A DNA stretch of 64,000 bases from Pseudomonas sp. Bout1. GTDB lineage: Bacteria > Pseudomonadota > Gammaproteobacteria > Pseudomonadales > Pseudomonadaceae. Location: positions 682,001 to 746,000 of the forward strand of contig NZ_JAVIWK010000001.1 in NCBI RefSeq assembly GCF_034314165.1. The letters are read 5' to 3'. How positions within the stretch are numbered: the first letter of the stretch is position 1; every line of letters begins with the position of its first letter. Positions 49,679-57,159 of the stretch are shown here, piece by piece. The notes below the pieces were generated by a model. That model searched no databases. It was given only the letters and a program-made list of their open reading frames with translations, and was not told the origin of the DNA. The translations under genes and the position numbers were made by a program.

Positions 49679-50950
49679 CTACACCGGCAGGTGGCCTTCG
49701 TGGCGCAACTTGTCACCCGCCGGGTTGACAGCCTCCCGCACGAAGCCAAAGCCGGTGCGCTTGTCATGGCGAAACAGGGTGTTGATGACGTACACGTCCT
49801 CGCGGATGCCCACCACCTCTACCACTTCGCTGACGCAACGGCGACCATCGGGCAGGCGGGTCAACTGGATCACCACGTCGAGGGCCGCGCAGATCATTTG
49901 CCGCAGGGTTTTTTCCGCCACCACCCGCCCGGTGAGGCCCACCAGGGTTTCCAGGCGCAGCAAGGCGTCCTGGGCGTTGTTGGCATGCACGGTACTCATC
50001 GAACCGTCGTGGCCGGTGTTCATGGCGGTCAACACATCGATGACTTCGACACCGCGAATCTCGCCGAGGATGATCCGGTCGGGCCGCATCCGCAGGGCGT
50101 TGCGGATCAGGTCGCTGGCTTTTACCTCGCCATGGCCCTCGGCATTGGGCGGGCGGGTTTCCAGGCGCACGACGTGGGGATGGCCCAGTTGCAGTTCGGC
50201 CACGTCTTCAATGGTGACCAGGCGTTCGCGGGGGTTGATCAACTGGCTGAGAATGTTCAGTAGCGTGGTTTTGCCGGTGCCGGTACCGCCGCTGATCAGG
50301 ATGTTGCAGCGCTTGCCGACGGCGTCCTGGAAGAACTCGAAAATGGCCTGGTCGATGGTTTGCATCGCCACCAGGTCGCTGCTTTTAAGCATGTCTTTGC
50401 GAAACTTACGAATCGACAGGCAAGGCCCGTCCAGGGCAATCGGCGGAATGATCGCATTGACCCGGCTGCCATCGGGCAGGCGCGCATCGACCATTGGCGA
50501 AGATTCATCCAGCCGGCGCCCCAGCGGCGCGAGGATCCGCTGCATCACCCGCTCGACATGGTGGTCGTCAATGAAGCGCAGATCACTCTGTTGCAGCAGG
50601 CCGTCGCGCTCGACGAATACCCGGTGCGGGCCATTGACCAGAATTTCCGTGACGGTGGGGTCGCGCAGCAGCACTTCCAGCGGGCCGAAACCGGTCAGCT
50701 CATCGACGATCTCTTCGGCCAGGCGTTCCATCTCATAACGGGAAATTGCCAGGTGCATGCGGGTGATGTACTCGGCCACCTTGTCGATCACAAACTGCGC
50801 CAGGGACTGGCGTGTGCCTTCCAGCAGGTTTTTCCCCGACTCCTCGATGGCATCGATGATGTAGCGATGCAGCACCAGTTTCAGGCCGTCGTGATCGGTA
50901 TTGCCGACGCTGCCGCGTGCGGGAACACCAAACAGTTTCTCGCCGCTCAT
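49679..50950 (-). CDS. tadA: Tad pilus ATPase TadA (CpaF)
   Basis: A 423-residue secretion ATPase of the GspE/PilT superfamily. Walker A is GGTGTGKTT near residue 221-229; Asp- and His-box regions (RIILGEIRGVEVIDVLTAMN, TGHDGSMSTVHANN) follow. It energises assembly of the Flp pilus. Its ATG overlaps the tadZ stop (ATGA). Confidence 0.96.
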   Translation of the reverse strand: MSGEKLFGVPARGSVGNTDHDGLKLVLHRYIIDAIEESGKNLLEGTRQSLAQFVIDKVAEYITRMHLAISRYEMERLAEEIVDELTGFGPLEVLLRDPTVTEILVNGPHRVFVERDGLLQQSDLRFIDDHHVERVMQRILAPLGRRLDESSPMVDARLPDGSRVNAIIPPIALDGPCLSIRKFRKDMLKSSDLVAMQTIDQAIFEFFQDAVGKRCNILISGGTGTGKTTLLNILSQLINPRERLVTIEDVAELQLGHPHVVRLETRPPNAEGHGEVKASDLIRNALRMRPDRIILGEIRGVEVIDVLTAMNTGHDGSMSTVHANNAQDALLRLETLVGLTGRVVAEKTLRQMICAALDVVIQLTRLPDGRRCVSEVVEVVGIREDVYVINTLFRHDKRTGFGFVREAVNPAGDKLRHEGHLPV

Positions 50951-52137
50951 TTGGTCCTCAGCAGGCGGTTAAGCCAGTTGGTTGAGGGTTTTGCCAGGCC
51001 TTCGGAGCGTTTTGCCAGGCGCTCGCCCAAGTTGCGCAACGCTTGCGTCAGGGTTTCCCGCGGCGCCAGGGAGAACAGGGTCTGGGCCTGGTTCTTGGCA
51101 CTCAGGCGAACTTCCGGGCTCCAGGGCAACACGGCGATCACTTCCAGCCCAAAGCTTTTGCCCAGCGCCTCCGAGTCCGGGGCGGCACCTTTGAGGTAGC
51201 GGTCTACCAGCAGGCGGGCATGCTCCAGTTTCATGCCTTTTTCTCGCCACAGGTTGAGTATCGCAAGGTTACGGCGGCAGTCCGGCACGCTTTGGTCGGT
51301 GCACCACAGCAGTTTGTCGCAGTGGCTGACAAAGGTGCGCACGGCTTCACTGTCGGGTTGCCCGGTCAGGTTCACCACAATGTGTTGGAAGTGCTGGCGC
51401 AGGGCGCTGAGTAGCATGTACAGCTCGGCCGCACTGGTACGCTCCAGCGGCTCGTCGTTGGTGTGGTAGGCGAGGATGCGCAGGCCGGCTTCGGCCGAGG
51501 TGAAGGCACTGTTGATCAACGTTGCGTCCAGGCGGCGCAGGTGGCGCAGGGCATCGCCGAAGTGAAACGAGCTTTCCAGCCCCAGCAGCGCCAGGCTGTC
51601 TGCGAGCGGCAGGCCCAGGTCGAGCAACAATGTTTGCTGCCCGCTTTTTTGCACCACCAGCGCCAGGTGGCTGGCGATCAGCGCGCCGTCGGCATTGCCC
51701 TGGGTTCCATAGAGTACGGTCAGCCCGCCCAGGTGGGCATTGGGGGTGACGGCCGGCAAGCGTTTACTCAGGCGACGAACCAGGCCGGCAACTTCACTGG
51801 AGCGTGAGCCGTAGGCGACGAAATCCCGCGCGCCGGCGCGCATTGCATTGAGCACCAACTGGTTGTCCATGCCATCGCCCAGGGCCACGATGGCGAGCAT
51901 GGGCTTGGCCTCCAGGGCGCCTTCGATCAGGGCGCACTGGGTGGTCACGTGTTCACGGTCCAGGCCGATGAACACCAGGTTGGCGAACGTCACGTCCACC
52001 AACGCCAACAGCTCGTCCAGGCTGCCCGCGCCGGCACTGACCACCTGCCCCAGGGGCGCGAGCGCGCCCTGGAGCCATTCCAGGTCTGTGGTGTTGCGGG
52101 TGATTGCCAGAAAGGTCTGGCTCAGGCTCTCGCTCAT
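50947..52137 (-). CDS. tadZ: Pilus localisation protein TadZ (CpaE)
   Basis: A 396-residue two-domain protein: a receiver-like N-terminal domain (about 8-130) without an obvious phosphorylation set, then an ATPase-like ParA/MinD domain from about residue 138. Where ParA proteins have the KGGxGKT loop this one has YGTQGNADGALIAS, with no Lys, so it is an atypical member. TadZ places the Tad machine in the cell. Overlaps rcpA and tadA by 4 nt on either side. Confidence 0.88.
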   Translation of the reverse strand: MSESLSQTFLAITRNTTDLEWLQGALAPLGQVVSAGAGSLDELLALVDVTFANLVFIGLDREHVTTQCALIEGALEAKPMLAIVALGDGMDNQLVLNAMRAGARDFVAYGSRSSEVAGLVRRLSKRLPAVTPNAHLGGLTVLYGTQGNADGALIASHLALVVQKSGQQTLLLDLGLPLADSLALLGLESSFHFGDALRHLRRLDATLINSAFTSAEAGLRILAYHTNDEPLERTSAAELYMLLSALRQHFQHIVVNLTGQPDSEAVRTFVSHCDKLLWCTDQSVPDCRRNLAILNLWREKGMKLEHARLLVDRYLKGAAPDSEALGKSFGLEVIAVLPWSPEVRLSAKNQAQTLFSLAPRETLTQALRNLGERLAKRSEGLAKPSTNWLNRLLRTK

Positions 52138-53357
52138 TCGGACAGTCCAGTGCGGCGGTCGAAATTACCGTTTTCAAGGAAATACAGGCGGTACCAGTTC
52201 GGGTCGTAATTGCGCAGTTTTTCCCCTGGCAACGAGGGCAATTGGGCGTTGGCGGCCAGTGGCTGTACCAGGTGTGGGGTGACGATCATCAGCAGCTCTT
52301 TTTCCTGGCGGTTAACGCTGGAGTCGCGAAAGAACGCGCCGAGAATCGGGATGTCGCCCAGGCCCGGGAATTTGCTGACGCTTGAGGTGTTGTTGGTGCT
52401 GATCAGGCCGCTGATCACAAAGCTTTCGCCGTCGGCCAGGGAGATGCTGGTGTCGGTGCGCCGGATCGTCAGCGCCGGTACCGAGATACCCTGGATGGTG
52501 ACCGCGTTGCTGTAGTCCAGCTCGCTGACTTCGGGTGCGACCTTCAGGGAAATACGCCCATGGTCGATAACGGTCGGGGTCAGGGTCAGGCGGATCCCGA
52601 ACTCCTTGTATTCGATGGAGAGGGAGTTGCTGCCACTGCTGGGCACCGGGATCGGAACCTCACCACCGGCGAGGAAGGTCGCGCTTTGCCCACTGAGCGC
52701 CACCAGGCTGGGGCGGGCCAGGGTGTAGGCAAACCCGCTGCTTTCCAGCGCGTTGATCATGGCCGAAACGCGACCGCCGCCAAAGCCGATGTTGAAGGTG
52801 TCGTTGTTTACCGGCAGCCCGCGAAACCCTGTGGCCGCCGCGTTGGCGACGTTGTTGGGCGTGCCAAACAAAAAGTTGCCGCCCCGGCCAAAAATCGACG
52901 TACTGGCCTCCTTGAGCTTGGTGCGGCTCACTTCCACGAAGCGGATGTCGGTTTGCACCTGGCTGGGCAGCGTCGGGTCATCGGACGGTGACAGGGTCAG
53001 GCTGGTCAGGGCCGACGTGGCCTTGCCCTGGACGAACACCATGCTCTGGCGCGGGCTGCTGGAACACGCTGTCCAGACCATCAGGCTGGTGTTGCCAGGC
53101 GCGATACCGGTGAGCAGGAATGCCTGGTTACCGTTGACCTGCACATCGGCCACTTTCGGGTCGCCAATGGCTAGCCGCGTAATCGGTACCGGCGATTGAA
53201 TTGCCTGTTGTGTACCTTCGCCCACCTCCAGCACGGCCGGCAATTGGCCCAGCCCCGCGCAGTTCCCCGACGCCGCCAGTGCCACCTCGACGGGCAGGCT
53301 CACGGTGAGAAGGGCCCAGAATACTCGCGAAAAAAACCACACGGAACGACTGCTCAT
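52134..53357 (-). CDS. rcpA: Tad secretin RcpA (CpaC)
   Basis: A 407-residue outer-membrane secretin. Signal peptide, an N-terminal BON/N0-like region (LAIGDPKVADVQVNGNQAFLLTG, TSLMVWT), and a C-terminal secretin domain (VPIPVPSSGSNSLSIEYKEFG, RLTLTPTVIDHGRISLKVAPEVSELD). It forms the outer ring for the pilus. Overlaps tadZ by 4 nt. Confidence 0.93.
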   Translation of the reverse strand: MSSRSVWFFSRVFWALLTVSLPVEVALAASGNCAGLGQLPAVLEVGEGTQQAIQSPVPITRLAIGDPKVADVQVNGNQAFLLTGIAPGNTSLMVWTACSSSPRQSMVFVQGKATSALTSLTLSPSDDPTLPSQVQTDIRFVEVSRTKLKEASTSIFGRGGNFLFGTPNNVANAAATGFRGLPVNNDTFNIGFGGGRVSAMINALESSGFAYTLARPSLVALSGQSATFLAGGEVPIPVPSSGSNSLSIEYKEFGIRLTLTPTVIDHGRISLKVAPEVSELDYSNAVTIQGISVPALTIRRTDTSISLADGESFVISGLISTNNTSSVSKFPGLGDIPILGAFFRDSSVNRQEKELLMIVTPHLVQPLAANAQLPSLPGEKLRNYDPNWYRLYFLENGNFDRRTGLSE

Positions 53358-53377
53358 TCAAGGCATCCTTAGCTCTT

Positions 53378-54316
53378 TCAGGGCGTTTGTTGAGTCACCT
53401 GGTTGCCGCGTATCACCTCGACCCCCGAGCGTTTTGGAGCCCCGTTGGCAGGTGTTGGACCGAAACTGTTGAGGGGGGCCTGGCTGAAGGACAGTTGGTT
53501 GAACTGGTAGAGATCGCGCTTGGTGTTTTCCAGGTTGATCGCGGATTCCGTGTCGCCGGCCCAGTATTGGCTCAACAGTTGTTCGTCGGCACTGCGTACA
53601 GCCAGGCGCAATACACCCGATTGGGTGGCGAGCATCAGCCGGCTCAACAGCTGCTCGGGGACGGCCAGGGTGACCGTGCGTGCGCTGGCACGACCTTGCT
53701 GTTGCTTGAGTTTTTCGTCTGCGGTGGCCGGTGGGGTAGAGGCGGGGTTGCCATCGTTGGTCAGCCCCAATTGGTCGCCGACGCCCAGCAGGCGCAAGGC
53801 AGGCACCACCACTTGTGCCGACTGCTGCGGGTTGCTGGCTTCCTGGCGCAGGAAGAGCAGAACGTCTACGTAGTCGCCTGGGGTCAATTGCCCGCCGGCA
53901 CCGATTACTTCATCCACGGCGACGGCCAGGGCGCGCTCGCTGGGGCGGATCATCCGGGCCAAGGTTCCGCCGGCGTTGAAGCTCTCCTCGGTGAGCCATG
54001 TGCCGGCAGGCAGTGGCCGCCAGGGGGTCTTGCCCACGGCCTGGTCGAGGCGGGTCAAGCTGCCGGCGGGAACCGTGCGCAGTCTTTCCAGGGTCAGGTC
54101 GGCGGCGGTGAGGGCAACAAAGGGTGCAACATCATGGGCCAGGACCACCACGGGTTGGCGTGTCTGGTCTTCGGCTGCGGGTTGCGCAACCTCGGGTGAT
54201 GGAGTTACAGGGGGGGCGACAGGAGCAGAGCGACTAAGCACCAGGCCCCAGTAGCCAGCAATCAATGCACCTACCAATAGCAGCCCGGCGAGGATCAAGC
54301 TAATGCGACTGTTCAT
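53378..54316 (-). CDS. rcpC: Tad assembly protein RcpC (CpaB)
   Basis: A 312-residue protein with one N-terminal membrane helix (about 8-27) and a SAF domain (about 55-120, VVVLAHDVAPFVALTAADL) followed by an RcpC/CpaB domain (LTPGDYVDVLLFL). It works with the secretin in the periplasm. First gene of the rcpC-rcpA-tadZ-tadA-tadB-tadC-tadD operon; divergent from flp. Confidence 0.92.
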   Translation of the reverse strand: MNSRISLILAGLLLVGALIAGYWGLVLSRSAPVAPPVTPSPEVAQPAAEDQTRQPVVVLAHDVAPFVALTAADLTLERLRTVPAGSLTRLDQAVGKTPWRPLPAGTWLTEESFNAGGTLARMIRPSERALAVAVDEVIGAGGQLTPGDYVDVLLFLRQEASNPQQSAQVVVPALRLLGVGDQLGLTNDGNPASTPPATADEKLKQQQGRASARTVTLAVPEQLLSRLMLATQSGVLRLAVRSADEQLLSQYWAGDTESAINLENTKRDLYQFNQLSFSQAPLNSFGPTPANGAPKRSGVEVIRGNQVTQQTP

Positions 54317-54630
54317 GATGGCTCTCCCTATCCTGCTGCATCCACTGCTCTTTCCTACTAATGCGTACGCGTTTGGGGCGCTAAAGGCATCTAACTATTT
54401 CGCTATTTGAAGGTAGCCCAGCTAGGACGAAATGCCATTACTGGCCAACAAATATCTCCAGATTCTGTGAAAAGGCAGCTTTTTTGGCGCCAGCATGCCG
54501 ACTAATACTTTGTGATTAATCAGTTCTTACAGTTGTTGGTATGGGGTTTGTTGACAATGCTCTAGTGGCACACCGGAATCATTTTGTGATGCCGCAGTAC
54601 CAGCGCCATAGGCGCAAAGGAGAAGTCATT
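54317..54630. promoter_or_regulatory. Shared upstream region of rcpC and flp
   Basis: A 314-base gap between divergent Tad transcripts, richer in A+T than its surroundings. It holds TTGACA at 54551 (spacing to CGGAAT at 54574 is 17, a poor -10), GACTAATAC at 54500-54508 and the palindrome TGATTAATCA a few bases on. The weak -10 fits an activator-dependent promoter; PprB is the obvious candidate. No site was confirmed. Confidence 0.4.
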
Positions 54631-54822
54631 ATGTTCCTTGATCTTATTCGCATGGGTTTCATCAAAGTCCAGATTTTTTTCTACTCCAAAGAGGGCGCGT
54701 CGGGTATTGAATACGCGCTTGTTGCCGCGATGGTTGCTGTTGCGCTGGCGGCCTTTATTACCCCCATCCGTACTGCGGTGACAAACGTATTTACGACGAT
54801 CCAGGCGGCCATTCATACCTGA
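54631..54822 (+). CDS. flp: Flp major pilin
   Basis: A 63-residue prepilin. The leader ends KEG, and the mature protein begins ASGIEYALVAAMVAVALAAF with Glu at +5 and the Flp Glu-Tyr pair. The long hydrophobic helix is followed by a short polar tail. AGGAG lies before the ATG at 54631; the reading from 54541 is upstream leader sequence. It is processed by FppA and assembled by the Tad machine. Confidence 0.93.
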   Translation: MFLDLIRMGFIKVQIFFYSKEGASGIEYALVAAMVAVALAAFITPIRTAVTNVFTTIQAAIHT

Positions 54823-54888
54823 TGGTGTCACTCGCGCAAACACGTGCAGGTCCCGCTGAATGATCTATTGCGCCTCGGGCATTTCTCC

Positions 54889-55296
54889 ATGAACTCCTCT
54901 TTGTCTCCCCGGCAACAAATCCTTTTGGTGGACGATGAAGAGGACGCCCTCATTGAACTGGCCGAGTCGCTGGAGAATGAGGGCTTTGTCTGTTTCACCG
55001 CCACCTCGGTCACCTTCGCGTTGCAGGAGCTGACCCTGCACCCCGATATCGCCCTCGTTATCACCGACCTGCGCATGCCTGAGGAAAGCGGTATTTCCCT
55101 GATCAAGCGCCTGCGCGAACACACCGCTCGCCAGCACTTGCCGGTGATCGTCATGTCTGGCCATGCCGAGATGGATGATGTGAGCGACATGTTGCGTTTG
55201 CAGGTGCTGGACCTGTTTCGCAAGCCGATCTATCTGGTGCGCTTGATCGACACCCTCAACAGCCTGTTTCCCGTGCCGAAAGTCAGGCTGATGTAG
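54889..55296 (+). CDS. Stand-alone receiver-domain protein
   Basis: A 135-residue protein that is only a receiver domain: acidic pair (LLVDDEED), phospho-acceptor Asp in TDLRMPEESG and Lys in FRKPIY. There is no output domain. It follows flp by 66 nt on the same strand. A kinase partner is not visible next to it; PprA or RetS in the window are possible by inference only. The start is uncertain, with an in-frame GTG at 54844. Confidence 0.8.
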   Translation: MNSSLSPRQQILLVDDEEDALIELAESLENEGFVCFTATSVTFALQELTLHPDIALVITDLRMPEESGISLIKRLREHTARQHLPVIVMSGHAEMDDVSDMLRLQVLDLFRKPIYLVRLIDTLNSLFPVPKVRLM

Positions 55297-55299
55297 GGT

Positions 55300-56985
55300 T
55301 CAAAGCTGGTAGCTGAAACTCAACGTATACCGCGGCCGCCGATTGAAGCTGTCCAGGGCGATGTCCGACATTGGCTTGGCCGCTTCCAGAGCAATGTTGT
55401 AGTACTTGTTATCCCCAAAACGCAGGCCCACGGCCGCCGATGACATGTTATTGCCCTTGACCGGCAACGCGTTGAACCAGGTCTTGGCCTTGTCCAGTAC
55501 CACGTACGGTTGCAGGATTTTTACCCATTCGCCACTGCGGTTGAAGCTGTAGTTAACCTCATACGCCACGCCCCAGCCCTTGTCGCCCGAGCCCTGGTCA
55601 TCGGGGTAGCCACGTCCGAAATTCTGCCCACCGAACGTTGCACGTTCGCTGTCGGGCAGGGTGTCGTTGCTCCAGTAAAACGCTGCCGATGCCACGCCTT
55701 GCCAGTTGTCGAAGAACTTGTCGCTCTGCACGCCCGAAAGGCGCAGGCGGAAGAAGTCGATATCCGGTTTTATACCTTCCAGGTCGCTGCGGGTCTTGGC
55801 GCCCAGGCCGTCGATGCCTTGGTACAGGCCGGCGCTGAGGATGCGCAATTGGCGCGTGTCGGACTTGCGCCAGTCGCCTTCAAACGCCAACGCGCGCAGG
55901 TTGGTTTCCAGGTCAAAACGCTGGGGAAAACCCACCAGTTGATAGCGGGTGGTCTGGTCCACGGCATAGAGCCGGGTACCCAGGGTCAGCGACTCGGTGG
56001 GGGAGGCGATCAGCGGGTGGCTGAGGCCAATGGAGTAGCGGTCAATTTGCTGGTGGGGCTTGAGTTCGAAGCCGCCGTCCAACTGAATATTGCTGCGTGG
56101 GTCGGCGCGATAGCGCTCGGCGTTGACCACCAGTTGGGTGCCCTCGGCATTGACGAACTGGCTATAGCCGAGGCGGTAGTAGTGCTCCTTGTCTTCGCCC
56201 GGCGGGAACAGGCCGCTGATGCTCAGTTGCTCACCCATGGAGGTCTGGGAGTTGCTGGTGCCGGTGATCAGGGCCTGCAGGCCGCCACGGCTGTCATCCG
56301 TCATGCTCATGCTGCTGGTGAAGGGTTTGCGCGAGGCCTGAATCTGCATGTGCGTGCCGCCATCGGTGGTGCCTGGCGGCGGTACTTGCGCCTGCAGCGT
56401 CACACCCGGTATGCGCCCCATCAGCGTGGTGTAGCGTTCGAAGGTCTTGCGGGTCAGTGGGCGCTCGGCCAGCAGCTTGGCCGCCAGTTTGTCGACGTAG
56501 GCCGAGACGGAGCCGATGTCGCCCTGCAGGTTGTAATCCTTGATGTAGCCTTCCACGAGTATCACGTGTACCAGGCCGTTTTCGAAGCGCTGGTCGGGCA
56601 GGTAGGCGTAGGACAACAAGTAGCCGTCCTGCTGGTAGCGGCGTGTGATACCACGGGTGGCTTCGATCAGTTGCGCGACGGTGGTTTCATGGCCAATCAA
56701 CGGTTCGAAAACCTGGGCCGCATCCTTGAGTGGGTAGATCGTGCCGCCGTCGATTTGCAGCTTGCGGATGATCACCTTGGTCTCCATCAACAGCGGCTGG
56801 CCCTGGGTGGCGGCCGGCTCGGGCAACTGGGTCTGGGGCGTGACCGGGCGGTAGGCATCGGCGGGAAGATTGGGCACCGGCAAGTTGCGAATGGTGTCGT
56901 TGCTATTGAGGAAGCTGGGCAGGGTCTCGGCCTGGACACAAGCGGCAATGAGGGTTAGCAAAAACAACGGCGTCGAGGCGCGCAT
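55300..56985 (-). CDS. Two-partner secretion transporter (ShlB/FhaC/HecB family)
   Basis: A 561-residue Omp85-type transporter with a signal peptide (MRASTPLFLLTLIAACVQA), a POTRA region (about 65-150, VIIRKLQIDGG then YQQDGYLLSYAYLPDQRF) and a C-terminal beta-barrel ending in an aromatic-rich strand (YTLSFSYQL). TpsB proteins export one large beta-helical TpsA partner. None is in the window; the neighbour is a GGGT-repeat lipoprotein. GGAG precedes the ATG at 56985 by 6 nt; readings from 57111 are rejected. It is convergent with the receiver gene, 3 nt apart. Confidence 0.88.
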   Translation of the reverse strand: MRASTPLFLLTLIAACVQAETLPSFLNSNDTIRNLPVPNLPADAYRPVTPQTQLPEPAATQGQPLLMETKVIIRKLQIDGGTIYPLKDAAQVFEPLIGHETTVAQLIEATRGITRRYQQDGYLLSYAYLPDQRFENGLVHVILVEGYIKDYNLQGDIGSVSAYVDKLAAKLLAERPLTRKTFERYTTLMGRIPGVTLQAQVPPPGTTDGGTHMQIQASRKPFTSSMSMTDDSRGGLQALITGTSNSQTSMGEQLSISGLFPPGEDKEHYYRLGYSQFVNAEGTQLVVNAERYRADPRSNIQLDGGFELKPHQQIDRYSIGLSHPLIASPTESLTLGTRLYAVDQTTRYQLVGFPQRFDLETNLRALAFEGDWRKSDTRQLRILSAGLYQGIDGLGAKTRSDLEGIKPDIDFFRLRLSGVQSDKFFDNWQGVASAAFYWSNDTLPDSERATFGGQNFGRGYPDDQGSGDKGWGVAYEVNYSFNRSGEWVKILQPYVVLDKAKTWFNALPVKGNNMSSAAVGLRFGDNKYYNIALEAAKPMSDIALDSFNRRPRYTLSFSYQL

Positions 56986-57074
56986 AGGACACTCCATGGT
57001 CAAACTGCAGCAGCGTTTCGCGGGTTCCCGCCGGGTTCTGGGCCACGGTTCGAGACGGCCTGTCAGGGGCCAAT

Positions 57075-57109
57075 AAAAAGACGAGAGACTCATCGGAATC
57101 TCTCGTCTC
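57075..57109 (-). terminator. Rho-independent terminator after the GGGT-repeat lipoprotein gene
   Basis: On the minus strand, GACGAGAGA and TCTCTCGTC form a perfect 9-bp stem with a 10-nt loop, followed by TTTTT (57079-57075). It separates the lipoprotein gene from the transporter gene, so the two probably have separate transcripts or partial read-through. Confidence 0.85.
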
Positions 57110-57159
57110 AACCAAGCGTAGGCGCTGTAGGGGAGGCCGTCTAATGGCCAGGTGCAATT

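Noticed and set aside
54551..54579. Sigma-70 promoter for flp (TTGACA plus CGGAAT)
   Set aside because: The -10 matches only half of the consensus; kept only as a note in the upstream-region entry.
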